Below, piece by piece: positions 46,288-58,182 of a DNA stretch of 64,000 nucleotides. The stretch is from Patella vulgata (Eukaryota; Mollusca; Gastropoda; Patellidae). Both the position numbers and the translations under genes were made by a program. The stretch covers positions 36,413,540 to 36,477,539 of the forward strand of contig NC_065884.2 of assembly GCF_932274485.2 (NCBI RefSeq). Direction: 5' to 3'. Every line of letters begins with the position of its first letter. The stretch's first letter is position 1. A model generated the notes under the pieces. That model was given only the letters and a program-made list of their open reading frames with translations, had not been told where the DNA came from and did no database searches.

Positions 46288-47340
46288 TCCGTTGTAGCAT
46301 GAAGCAGTCCAGATTAAATGAAGTGTAATTTTAATAATATGCCAATAGTAGGCATATAGAATGTTCACCAGTTAATTGTCATTGTAAAAGGTGACAAATC
46401 ACATACAATCACACCTCCAAAAAACATAAACTATGATAACATGAGAATGAGAATTTATTTATTTCTAAACAAGTTACGATGTCGATGACCAAAAGTGACA
46501 ATCGGCCCAATATGCAATTATAAATAAATAAATATCGCTATAATATTAAATTGTTTATTATAATAAACTATTATCAACGAATTCCAATGAAAGTATACAT
46601 TAGTTTCTTGTCAACAAAAATCACATACACGTGTTATCACCCGTGAACCTCCGATTTGGGCACAAATCAGCGAGGCTTCTTAAATTCAACTAAATTGTTA
46701 TATTGTATTTCCACAGTCAACATTTTTGGGGTTATTGGCTGTTATTTTGAAGTTATTGGGTAATTCGACGCAAATTGTTATTATGTGTTATTTTGGAGTT
46801 CGGCCTATTGGGTAATACGACCGGCGGGTAGACTAATCACCGGAATTCATTTACAATCACCGGAATTCACCGGAATTAACTTCTAATTGTGGAAACACAA
46901 TATAACAATTTAGTTGAATTTAAGAAGCCTCGCTGATTTGTGCCAAAATCGGAGGTTCACGGGAGATAACCCGTGTATGTGATTTTTGTTGACAAGAAAC
47001 TAATGTATACTTTTGTTGCAATTCGTTGTAATGTATTGTAATAAAAGATTGATAATAGTTTATTAAAATAAACAATTTAATATTATAGCTATATTGATTT
47101 ATTTATAATTGCAAATTGCGACGATTGTCACTTTCGGTCATCGACATCGTAACTTGTTTAGAAATAAATAAATTCTCATTCTCATGTTATCATAGTTTGT
47201 TATGTTTTTTGGAGGTGTGATTGTATGTGATTTGTCACCTTTTACAATGACAATTAACAGGTGAACATTCTATATGCCTACTATTGGCATATTATTAAAA
47301 TTACACTTCATTTAATCTGGACTGATTTATGCTACAACGG
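46288..47340. repeat. Inner palindrome at the centre of the element
   Basis: 46288-46716 and about 46880-47340 are inverted copies of each other ('gcctactattggcatattat', 'ttttttggaggtgtgattg', 'atcgacatcgtaacttg'), and each is a diverged copy of the outer arm. The ~160-bp loop contains an element terminus, CGGGTAGACTAATCACCGG at 46828-46846. Confidence 0.8.
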
Positions 47341-47986
47341 ATTATTTATGAAAACATCCAAACCATTATTGATGAGACTTTATGATTATTTGATTGGCTG
47401 ATTATTACTAAGTTAATTTCAAATAAACTTAGCTCATCTACATTCGAGAAATGTTCGGTTTGACATTTTACATGGATTACTGCTGTTTTTATTGTGTTTC
47501 CACGAGTTGACCATCTGGAAATATCGTTTTACAGCAGATACATTCTAGTATTAATATTAATGCAAAATATAGGTAAAAACAATTGTCTTGGGGCGAATTC
47601 CGATTTTCTCAAAGTGAATTCCGGTGTTTTAAAGTAATTTTTTATTAATGTAAAATATTAGTAAATACGAAGGTCTAAAGTGTGAATTCAGATATTTTGT
47701 AAGTGAATTCCGGTGTTTTAAAGTAATTTATTATTATTGTAAAATATTTGTAATCGAGTACGAAGGTCTGAAGTGCGAATTCAGATATTTGAAAGTGAAT
47801 TCCGGTGTTTATATGTTTTCAATGTGAATTCCGGTGATTTTCGGTGTGTAAAAGTAATTTATTATTAATGTAAAATATTAATAAATACGAAGGTCTTAAG
47901 TGCGATTTCCGTTATGTTGGAAGTGAATTCCGGTGTTTATATGTTTTCAAAGTGAATCCCGGTGATTTAAAGTAATTTATTATTAA
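47341..47986 (-). repeat. Asymmetric central segment with GAATTCCGG clusters
   Basis: Non-coding. From about 47580 it has several 'gtgaattccggtgttt' words alternating with 'taaatacgaaggtct', repeating the inner end of the right arm about three times. No gene. Confidence 0.6.
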
Positions 47987-48328
47987 AGGGACAATAACAC
48001 TCTTGCTGGCTTGAAAGCTCCAGAAAATAAATAATATCTCTATCTAAGTACTAGATGTTTAAGTGTCCTACCTGTTGTGTAAATTATCCATTACATCCTA
48101 TTTTACTTGTCCAGAGGGTTCGAAAATATTTTTAAATTGAAGTTTCATTTGAAAAGGTTTACGTTAGACATTTCAAACCATTATGTTGAATTTTTCAAAA
48201 TTTTTAAATAAGGTGTGTTAAGATGAAATTTGTATCATCAATTAATTGAAATATTGTAAAATTGTAAAATTGACCAGAATAAAGATTGGGACATATTATT
48301 CAGTTACAACAAGAGTGGTATTAAGCCT
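47987..48328. mobile_element. 342-bp TTAA MITE inside the palindromic element
   Basis: Flanked by TTAA (47983-47986, 48329-48332). Imperfect terminal repeats: AGGGACAATAACACTCTTG against AGGCTTAATACCACTCTTG. It interrupts the phrase 'tttattattaatgtaaaata' that is intact in neighbouring units. No ORF. Different from the M1 family apart from the AGGG start. Confidence 0.8.
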
Positions 48329-49032
48329 TTAATGTAAAATATTAGTAAATACGAAGGTCTTCAGTGCGAATTCAGATATGTTGAAAGTGAATTCCGGTGT
48401 TTATATGTTTTCAATGTGAATTCCGGTGTTTATGTGTTTTCAATGTGAATTCCGGTGTTTATGTGTTTTCAATGTGAATTCCGGTGATTTTATGTGTTTT
48501 AAAGTAATTCAATATTAATATTAATGGAAAAATATAAGTAAATAGGAAGATTGTACGGGCGAATTCTGATATCTCCAAAGTGAATTCCGTATGGATTTGG
48601 TCAAATAATATTGTAAGTTAAAATTAGGACTGAAATGCTGATAAAAGAGGCTTTTGGGTGAATTACATATAGGTTCTACACATAATTGTTTTAAAACATC
48701 TCAAATTTGACGAGTTACGAGATTTTCTTCACACATGTCGAGTAATCGCCCTTTAATGGTCAAAATATCAGATATACAAATCCTATTAAATGTAAATATT
48801 GTCAATGTATAAAGTGACAAATCACGTACAATCACAACATAATAAACTATCATAACATGAGAATACACTGAACAAAGACAATTAATTGTCAGCGGGACTT
48901 ATTTAAATTGATTTCATTTATTTCAAAACAAGTTACGATGTCGATGACAGAAAGTGACAATCGACACAATTTGCAAGTACATATAAATAAATATAGCTAT
49001 AATATTAAATTGTTTATTGCACTATATATATA

Positions 49033-50541
49033 TACTATTCAAAAAAAGTAGGGGATATTTGATTTTTAAATGTTATTAAAGTCACCTAATGAAACTGACG
49101 AAGAAACAAATGACAAAATGAAATGAAGTTCACATTCATCGATTTATTCCAAATGATCGTTAGACTAAGTAAGGCACAGACTGACCATTATAAGGGTAAA
49201 ATGATACCCGGGGTCAAACAGCAAAGTTACCACAGCATGACAACCAAGTCAGTAACGGGTAAATCCTCCTCTGTTTGCCAAACAAGCATTGATCCGACGT
49301 GGCATACTCCTAATGAGACGTCTAAGGTCATTTTGGTCCAGATTGTCCCATTCCTGTTGCAACGCAGCAGCAAGTTCTTGGACATTGGCAGGACGTTGTT
49401 GACGTTGACGTAACCTCTGTCCAAGCATGTCCCAGACATGCTCGATGGGGGAGAGGTCGGGACTCAGTGCTGGCCAAGGTAATGTGGTGATGTTCTGTTG
49501 TTGGAGGTAACCTGTAACGATCCTGGCCCTGTGACATCTTGCGTTGTCATCCTGGAAGATGAAACGGCGGCCATTAAGTCGTGCGAACGGCACAACATGG
49601 ACTGCCAAGATGTTGTCCCGGTAGTACTGGCCTGTAACACGCCCTGCAACAATATGTAAAGCCGTTCTTCCAGCAACAGTGATGCCTCCCCACACCATAA
49701 CAGAACCACCCCCAAATCGATCATGTCTGATGACGTTAACGTCTTGGAAGCGCTCGTTTCGACGACGCCACACCCTCCTACGTCTGTCCAAAAAATCAAC
49801 AGTGAACCTTGACTCATCTGAAAACATCACATTGCTCCAGCGTCGATTATCCCAGTGTTGACGATCCCTACACCAACGACGTCTCAAACAAGGGATCACG
49901 CGAGGACGTCGGAAGGAAGGTGACCCCTATGCAGTCGATTCCGAATCGTCTGGCCACTCACTCTCACACCAGTGTCTGTTTGAAGACGAGCGCTGATCTG
50001 ATTTGCTGTGATGACACGATTTCTCAAGGCCAAGGTACCGATAAATCGATCCTGGGCTTGAGTTGTCGCCCTTGGTCGACCTGAGCGTGGTCTGTCCTGT
50101 ACAGATTGTGTATCACGGTATCTGGACCATAGCCTGCTTATGACAGACTGAGAAACATTCATCGTCCGCGACACAACCGCCTGTGTTGTGCCGATCTGTA
50201 GCATGCCAAGGGCACGTAACCTTTCATTTTGGGTAAGCCGACGCATATCAAAATTTGTTTTCTGGTCACTAAAACAATTAAACTGATGTTTCCACCCTGG
50301 AATTCAATGCCACAATGACTGTAACATTCAAAGTCAGAGTCGTGCAAATCTTGGGTTGGACCCCCATGATGATCCCAAGCATCACCTGCATTCCATGCGG
50401 TAGCTATTGGTGAGTTTGGGCGTCACATGTAACTGGAAATGTTTCTTCTGTTAGGTTCTATAGTGACTTTTTTCGTAGTCATTTGCATATTTTAGTATTA
50501 TGCCCCCAAAATCAAATATCCCCTACTTTTTTTGAATAGTA
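49033..50541 (-). mobile_element. Tc1-type DNA transposon, copy 3
   Basis: 1509 bp, terminal repeats TACTATTCAAAAAAAGTAGG at both ends, TA on both flanks (49031-49032, 50542-50543). It sits at a TATATA run in the right arm; the left arm (about 45615-45630, 'atatggtatatatagtgc') shows the uninterrupted site. Confidence 0.94.
49249..50246 (-). pseudogene. Tc1 transposase of copy 3, small deletions in the linker
   Basis: N-terminus RRLTQNERLRALGML and HTH (VVSRTMNVSQSVISRLWSRY) intact. The frame is lost near 49915, where one base fewer than copy 2 is present (HLRARRPR becomes HLPSDVLA), and about 21 bases next to CLR are missing compared with copy 2. From 49899 the catalytic domain is open: FSDESRF, VNVIRHDRFGGGSVMVWGG (the segment deleted in copy 2 is present here), QDDNARCHRA and LSPDLSPIEH with DD34E spacing. 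Copies 2 and 3 thus carry different defects. Confidence 0.9.
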
Positions 50542-51130
50542 TACCATAATATGTTTCATGCATATAATTACTGTTTTAATAAACTATTAATCAATCTCTA
50601 ATTACAATACATTACAACGAATTGCAACGAAAGTATACATAAGTTTCTTGTCAACAAAATTTACATACACGAGTTATCTCCCGTGAACCTCCGATTTGGA
50701 CAAAAACCAGTCACGCTTCTTGAACTCATACTAAATTGTTATTTTGTGTTTCCAGTCAATATTTTTGATGTTATTGGTTGTTATTTTTGAGTTATAGGGT
50801 AACTCGGCACAAATTGTTTTTTAGTGTTATTTTGGAGTTCGGCCTATTGGGTAACACGACGCGCCATATGTTATCATAACCATGATGCATATATTTGAAA
50901 TGAATTCCGGTAGTCTTTCAAATAAATACACACACAGGGCCTTTATTTGGCCTGTGGAGATATCAAAATAGTAATTCGTTACATTATAATGTATTATACA
51001 TTTAAAATAAATTAGTTTTGTGGGAGGAATTAGGGGTTTTCGAAGTGAATTCCGGTGAATTCCGGTGATTATATGTGAATTCCGGTGATTGTAAATGAAT
51101 TCCGGTGAATTCCGGTGATTAGTCGGGCCC

Positions 51131-51393
51131 AGCCCTAATACGACGCGCCCTACGTTATCATAATCATGATGCATATAATTGAAATGAATTCCGGTAGTCT
51201 TTCAAATAAATTCACCTACAGCGCCTTTTTCTGGCCTGCGGAGAGATCAAAATGTATTATACATTTAAAATAAGTGAGTTTTGTGGGAGGAATCGGGGAT
51301 TTTAGAAGTGAATTCTGGTGAATTCTGGTGATTGTAAATGAATTCCGGTGATTGTAAATGAATTCCGGTGAATTCCGGTGATTAGTCTACCCG
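51131..51393 (-). repeat. Third, tandem copy of the palindromic element terminus
   Basis: Repeats the outer 260 bp of the arm ('cgacgcgccctacgttatca', 'gaattccggtagtctttcaa', clusters of gaattccggtga) and ends GATTAGTCTACCCG at 51393, directly before the second AATAAAAA. It diverges from the neighbouring arm (about 80-85% by eye), so it is not a recent tandem slip. Confidence 0.8.
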
Positions 51394-51401
51394 AATAAAA
51401 A

Positions 51402-52797
51402 CAGCATAGAAATTACGTAAATCCTCAACAACGTACGTGTTCGAAGAAAAATGCATTTAAAAATAAAATGTTTATAGCGGTATTATGGCCTTTTGGAAAT
51501 TGTTGAAATAAAATCTAGAGATTAGTTAACTTGCTTACCGAACAATTAAGAAAAATACGTATTCCAGTTCTATTGTGCAACAATATTGAATTGATAATTC
51601 CACGTGTAGAAGAAATGTCGTGTATATACGGTTACTCTTATACACGACCATATTCTAAGGGGCGCTAGTGTCGCTAGCCGTGAAGTTAGTTATCCGTTTG
51701 TCATTTAGTTATACATTATTAGGATTTACGTCACAATTCTGCGGCCCGTAATTCCGTAAGAGATGGTCTAAAACCCAAAAAATGTGAGATATATGCCATG
51801 GATAATTATATATTTATCTTCATTTCAAAGTTATTGTATTACAAATCAAAATTATCCAGGTCAGTGTGTTTTCTATAGAGCACGTGTTAATTACGAATGA
51901 GCTACTGAAATGGTTTTTCTCCGGCCAATTCAACTATTTAGGGTTTTACACTGCGTAATAAAATTGAACCATACGTTAGTCCCGAAATGACCTAGTTTGT
52001 GTCGAGTGGTCGATCAACCCCATTTCGCTCTCTCAATTTTAGCACTCCTAACTGTAAAACTAAATGCAAGGAACGGGCCTATTTACAGAGGTCACAATTT
52101 TAACCCTGTAATACCCAGCATATCAGATATGCACACCTACATGATATACATATTATTATAATTCCTATTTGATATTTTAATTATTTACTGTTATAATATG
52201 AATTATCACTTATTCCCCGTTAAATAAATATCGGTCACCGGGTGCAGCTGTACAACTTCAAGGACCCTGGCCTCAAGTGCATGGGACCAACTCTACATTT
52301 TCTGAAATGTCAATAAAAGCCCTGGAATGATTTCATTTAAAAAAAATAATCAGAAAGTAAATCTATTTTTATTTATATGCTATTTGTTGCCCGAAAATAT
52401 ATTTTGTTACTAGTCTAATTCAAATTTAAAAATAAACAATATTTTTTTCTGAAAATCAATGTGGAAATTTAGTGTATCATATATGATACAATGGGTCTGA
52501 GGCATATTTTATTGATATATAGAAATTAATGCAGTGTTCTCATTATGTGTTAAAAGAGTGCCAGAAATGTCTCGAAATTCAGCCATTTGTGTATTTAGTA
52601 TATCAAGTATATGCGTGTATTACAAAGCTCTGATTTGTGTACACCCCGCTCCCCCCCCTCCTCCTCGTGTCACTATCTTGTACATATCAATTCTGCTGCC
52701 AACCCACCCACGCGAACATGACTAAATTATGAAACATTGTCTAGTCATTTGTATGTTACAACAAAACGAGGCCAGCGTGGCTCATTTGTGCAGAACG
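51402..52797. other. 1.4-kb stretch without a recognised gene
   Basis: AT-rich. The segment about 51945-52035 ('cccgaaatgacctagtttgt', 'cgagtgg') is an inverted copy of 60685-60745, part of a SINE-like repeat. A C-rich run lies at 52646-52662. No coding frame is supported. Confidence 0.45.
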
Positions 52798-53100
52798 GAA
52801 GGCCTTGCAAGGATTAGTGTGTAGTCGTTCGGATGGCACGAAAACCTGAGGTCAAAGTGGTTCCCCGTTGGCAGTGGTGAAGTATGAAAGGCCTAGCAAG
52901 GATCTGTGTCTAGTCGTTTCGATGGGACGAAAAACGCCCGTCCCCTCGTCCATGGTACAAGGATTAGTGCCTAGTCACTTCGATGGTATGCAAAACAGAG
53001 GTCCCCGTTCTCTCCCTTTGTCGGTGGTTCTTGACCGAAGGCCTGACAACTAACTTTGCGTGCAGTTTTTGGGTAGGACGAAAAATCGAAATCCTGTGTG
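52798..53100 (+). repeat. Minisatellite-like tandem units of ~85-110 bp
   Basis: About four diverged units with 'aaggcctngcaaggattagt', 'gtctagtcgtttcgatgg' and 'acgaaaaacngaggtc'. No gene. Confidence 0.7.
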
Positions 53101-53223
53101 CATATTGGCGAGCACGAAAAATAACCCTTTGCATTTGAAATTTTATGCACCCACCCCACCCTCGAACAACGCTTAACATAACATTTTGTTTTCACTACCT
53201 ACATTGTAAAATTTGTTTGATTT

Positions 53224-53400
53224 CAGATGACTTAGCCCCGGTTTTTCACAGTGAAAGATTTTGATGAAACTTGACATGTATGTTTATAACCCAAAGATAT
53301 GGTTCCTTTCGATATTTGCGCATATCGAATCGTAACTTCATGAATTATGAACCCTGATTGTAAGAAAAATCACTTTATATTTCGCGTGTTCTCTATCTAT
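53224..53400 (-). repeat. Single inverted unit of the 'gatctttgggatataaac' repeat
   Basis: Reverse complement of the units at 21888-23015: 'gtttataacccaaagatatg', 'gttcctttcgatatttgcgc' and 'cgtaacttcatgaattatga' match that consensus. Confidence 0.7.
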
Positions 53401-54329
53401 CTCTCGGAAATGGAATATGGAAATACACAAGCTAGCTAGTGTATTACAGGGTGGTGGTGGTGGGGATGAGTTCTTCTATTTGCAATGATTTTTTGACTAC
53501 AAAATATACGCTCTAACTCATTACTCAAACTACAGCAAAAAAGCGGGACCGTAAACCCCATTTTATATATTCTTACAATAGCAACGCACTTCGGGATTAA
53601 CTTAGAAATGGTTCCACTACTGATGTCTTCCGCCTTACTCCTGCCACAGTACCGCATAATCATATGATTTGATGAAACCCAACTGCTACCTGAAGTTTCT
53701 CGCCTATCGAAGTTATAATATCCGCCGGTGTCATGGTGGCTCGCACATTATAAGAATCATTGCTTTGAAAATGTAGAACGCATTAACACAAAGAAAAACT
53801 GATCGGTAACTAGTTTAGTGGTCCAGTCTTCACTATAATTTGTGATAGAATTACTTATTTAAAAAAAACTGAATGATGTAAAAATAAAAATGGTTGGAGT
53901 GCCCAAGTTTAGATTTGTCGTTGATTTCATAAAGATGTTAGGATATAAGTACGAAATACATGTACATGTAGTACCAAATGGTTTATATGTATGAGAGTCA
54001 AGGTTTGGACTAGTATGTGCCTCTCTTTAGTGGACCGATGTGAGATTGCCCATTGTATTAACTGGACGGGTGGTAGGCCTATTCACCTTCGGTTATGTGT
54101 CAATGTCAAATAAGCAGCTTCTTATCAACACGATCGGCTCTGGGCCGGTTTAATTCTACGTATCTCTCGTAGCTGAGAGAAGAAAGATTTTTTAGCCGAG
54201 AGAATATCTTCCGTCAAAGTGATTGTTGATTCATAGATTCAAATAACCCCTTTTGCAGTTTATATGAAAGCTTTGATATCTGCTATTATTATTTTTTTTT
54301 TTCACCATAGCCTATTTCTCAGTGCCTGT
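53401..54329. other. Spacer without a recognised gene
   Basis: A short GGT-rich run (53451-53465) and no family motif in the short ORFs. Confidence 0.4.
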
Positions 54330-56641
54330 AACAGATACCGATATGGGACCTAATTTCCTATGGGAAACCATGTGGTGGCTACTTGATAAACCATTTTTGA
54401 AACTTCTGCGCCGACCGGAAGTGGCCGAATTTCGTGCGGTGCATAAAAATTAAAAAACGGCCGTAGCTTCGTCAATTCTGTACCTATTTTCATACAAATG
54501 ACATTTTCAGAAACACTGAGTCTTTTCTTGGACGATAGCAGTTGAAAATTTCGAAATTTCGAAACTTCATCGCTGACTTCTAGCATTCGAATTTTGAAAA
54601 TACGTTGTTTATGAGACAATTTTTGTTATTTTTCAAAATTTTCAAATTTGACCTTTTTTGGATACCTGAAGACCATCCGATTCCAATAATATAAGTTTCA
54701 TTCCGAGTTATCGCCCTTTATTTTTCGATTTTTTTTCGAATTTTCTGCCCATTTCCCAACCCTTATATTTTTTGGAAAGGATAAATCGATAGTTCTGAAA
54801 GTCCTGGAACATAAAGCTATATAGTCAGACCGCTGGATAAAGCAATTTCAACAATGATCCGGAAACCGGAAGTAGTCGAAATAATGATAGATATTTCGAA
54901 AAAAACGCAAAAAATGGGTGTTTTGGGGAAAAACTCGATTTCTCCGTCCAGTATCAATGGATTAAACGAATTAAGCTTTCGTTGAGTGGCCCCAGGAATG
55001 GTGCCCAATTTATACGGATACTATGACCAAGCAGCAAAATATGACAAGCTGAAAATCAAGTATTTTCTGATTTGGAGCGTTTTTGGACGCCTTTATCTCA
55101 AAAACTTAACCTACAATTTTTTTTTAACTTTCTCTATCGAGAGTCCTTTCGGTAGTCTTGTGCATGAAAACATCCAATAAGTCTTTGAAATGTCTGGAAT
55201 AGGATAAAAAAGGGACTGAAAATCGAAAAAAGTAAAAAAATATTAAAATTTTGGAAAATGCTATATTATTTTATTATTTAATCAGATTTTTACGAAAAGG
55301 TTACACATTCAGATAGCTGACCTAATTACGATTCTAACGATGTATAAAATGTATTGAGTTATTGAAATTTAATTTTCGATATTTTGACATTTTTGAATTT
55401 TTGGCAAAAAATGAAGAAAAGGTTAAAAAAAAATTAGCGCTCGTGCGAAAAACTTGATTTCTCCATCAGATCTTAGCGGACCAAAATAACTAAAGTGTCG
55501 CTGGATAGCCCCATTAATGGACTATCATATGACATCTGAATGATACGATTTAGATGGCTAGAAAATAAATTATGGTACGCCGAAAATCTAGTATTTTCCG
55601 TTTTGGAGAATTTTGAGACGCCATTTTTCGAAAACGAAACTAAAAAACTTTTCTTAAACTTTTTTTACTCAAGAGTCCTATCGGTGGACTATGGCGTGAG
55701 TCCAAAAATAAAAGCATTGAAATAATATAAGTGGTCCAAAAAGAACCTCAATCTTGGAAAAAAGTTGAAAAATCCTTAAATTACTGAAAATGATCTTCTA
55801 ATTTTCTTTGTTTGGAAAACAGCTGAATGGATTATCCTGAAACTTTTTGTACAGAAGGTAAGGTAACCATACAACTTGTTAAAGCTATCCCGACAATGAT
55901 CAAAAAACCGGAAGTAGTCGAAAAAATTTTGGGTATTTTGAGAAAAAAAACGTAAAAAGTAAAAAAAAAAATGGCGAAAAAAGTGATTACTACGCCAGAT
56001 TCCACCGAATCAAAACAACTAAAGTGTCATTGGATAGTTCGAACAATGGACAATCTTATGACATCTAAATGGTAAAAATTCTCGGGTTAGGCAATATATA
56101 ATGGAACGCTGAAAATCTATTATTTTCCTTTTTTGAGCCTATTCAGACGCTTTTATTTCGAAAACTTCTCTTATTTCCTTTCTTAAACTTATGTTACTTA
56201 GAGTCCTAACGGTGGTCTCTGGTGTGAATCCAAATTTAAAAGCCTCAATATAGTATAAATAGTTCAAAAGGGCCACAATCTTTGAAAAAAGTCGAAAAAT
56301 CGTTATATCTGTAAATATGCTTCTAATGGTATAAGGGAGGTAAAACTGTCCAATGGATCTTTCTGAAACTTCTGGTACAGGAAGTTAAGTTCCCATACCA
56401 CTTGTTAAATCTATCCCGATAATGATCCGTAAACAGGAAGTAGTCAAAAAAATATTCGATATTTTTTTTAAAAAAAGGCAGTAAAAAAATCGGTGCTCTT
56501 GCAACAATCGGGATTTCACTGTCGGGTGTGACCGGATCAAAACATCTAAAGTATCGTTTGGTAGCTCGATAAATGGGCTATTGTATGACACACTTCCTGT
56601 CTGATTCCTGAAAACCGGTTCAGTGCTGCTTGCAGGTCTAG
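54330..56641 (+). repeat. Helitron-like repeat, family 2, with ~520-bp tandem units
   Basis: The interior is made of units with 'ccggaagtagtcgaaa', a 'gatttctccgtccag' segment and 'aaaacaactaaagtgtcgttgg'; equivalent points fall near 54869, 55390, 55910 and 56430. The right end has a hairpin (CTGC, TT, GCAG at 56627-56636) and CTAG ending at 56641 before T, as in family 1. No Rep/helicase. The left edge is uncertain. Confidence 0.5.
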
Positions 56642-56649
56642 TTATTAGG

Positions 56650-58182
56650 GTTTCACACTGCGTATTTTAATGTGGTATTTTACCCAGGGTTAAAGAGGCA
56701 CCATTTTTTGTCATCGTAAATTTCCTTGACCCCCATTGGCTAATTCAGTTTTTCAGTCCTGGATTAATTATTTATTGCTCGATTTGTATAAAACAAAGTT
56801 CATATGCTCCGTAATCCAAAATGTCATTTTTTTTGTTACCGGTAAAGTTACCTTTCGGCAACGGAAGTGACGTAAATTTAGCAAAAACTACAATTTTGAC
56901 AGTTCGGTACCACTTTTTGAAAGCAAATATTATTTTTTTCAAATCTGGTATGACTGAAAGTGTGTGCCCTGTAAAGGGCTCAGTTTTTTTAATTTCGATT
57001 TCGTTTTCAGGTCAATTTGATTTAAAGGTGAAAAAAGGTGAAAAAATGAGCTATTTACAACCCATTCAGGCTTTTCATATTTTAAAATATTTCTTCGCAA
57101 CTTTCATAAACTTGTAGCATTAATCCATACGAAGAGAATCTATCTCAAAATTAGTTTGTAATATGAGCAGTTGCCGAGAAATGGTCAATTTTGCATGAGT
57201 CACTCTTTACGCTATTGTGTCTGTAAAAGAGTCAATTATTATTGGATTTTCATAAAAGTGACACCATTTGATGCGTAATGTCAATTGTGACTAGTTCAAC
57301 TCAATTTAACATTTTCCATGTCACCGGAAATGACGAAATTTGGGTAAAAACTGTATTTATAGCCTTAGAAACAAATAATTTATTGAAATGAGTCGTATTT
57401 GTTGTTTGTTTAATATTTTGATATTTGATTCTAATCAACTAATAGAATGAACCCATACGATCATATAGGTATCACAAAATGGTTTCTAACTTGTTCAGTT
57501 GTAGAGAAATAGGTAATTTTCAACAGGTCACTTTTCAAGGTTTTTTGTCCATAAAAGTGTCAATTATTATTCGATTTTCATGAAATTTTCACTATGTGAT
57601 ACCTAATGCCATTTACGATTTCATACAAGTAATTTAAGATTTTCATTATCACCGGAAGTAACGTCATTTTGGCAAAAACTGTATTTTTAGCTTTCAAAAC
57701 AGATATTTTATTCAAATGAGTCTGAGTTGTTATGTTTTTAAAATTATGATATTTGATTCCAATCAACAAATAGAATAAACCCATACGATCATACAGATTC
57801 CAGAAAATGGTTTCTAACTTGTATGGTTGCAGAGCAATTGACGGTTTTCTACAAGTCACTTTTTAAGGTTTTTGGTCTATAAAAGTGGCAATTATTATTC
57901 GATTTACATAAAATTTTCACCATGTGATGCCTTATGCCATTTCTGATTTCATAAAACTAATTGAATATTTTCATTATCACCGGAAGTACTGTACACTTAC
58001 ATGTAACAAATATATAAAATGAATTGATATTGCTGGATTTGGTTGATTCGGCGTCCATTTTATTTGATGTGTGCAATGATGAGGTGGAAACCTGTTTAAT
58101 GGTTTCATTGGTACCGGAAGTGACATATGTTTAGGGTAACGTGGCACCGGTGAAACCCGTCATTACTGCATCGCAGTTCTAG
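56650..58182 (+). repeat. Helitron-like repeat, family 1, copy 2
   Basis: Contains 'ggctaattcagtttttcagt', the 'gcaaatattatttttttcaa' block and about three 326-bp units (points near 57306, 57630, 57958). The 3' end: ACTGC, loop ATC, GCAGT, then TCTAG at 58182 before T. It follows family 2 head to tail with almost no gap, as Helitron tandem insertions often do. Confidence 0.6.

Larger units (their letters stand above)
48329..51130 (-). repeat. Right outer arm of the palindromic element, with Tc1 insertion
   Basis: Inverse of 45029-46287, interrupted by Tc1 copy 3 (49033-50541). It ends at 51130 with GATTAGTCGGGCCC, the exact mirror of the left start GGGCCCGACTAATC. Confidence 0.9.
45029..51393. 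mobile_element. Nested palindromic DNA element, 6.4 kb, 8-bp target duplication
   Basis: Flanked by AATAAAAA on both sides (45021-45028, 51394-51401). Ends CGGGCCCGACTAATC and GATTAGTCTACCCG are imperfect mirror repeats. The outer arms (45029-46287 and about 48329-51130, the latter containing a Tc1 copy) are inverted copies of each other; the centre holds a second inverted pair (46288-46716 against 46880-47340). Dozens of GAATTCCGGTG words sit in both orientations. No transposase is encoded. An 8-bp duplication fits hAT-like or a few rarer superfamilies; the CGGG termini do not let me choose. Non-autonomous. Confidence 0.85.

Noticed and set aside
44700-51520. An older pair of inverted flanks around the palindromic element (around 44908 and 51470, with 'agcggta')
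   Set aside because: The shared words are short and AT-rich; the similarity is not clearly above chance.
53436-53663. Possible small host exon or peptide (75 aa, minus)
   Set aside because: No homology recalled, no flanking splice signals, and a simple-sequence start.
54330-56641. Protein-coding repeats in the ~520-bp tandem units
   Set aside because: The ORFs are short, differ between units and change frame; the units are non-coding.
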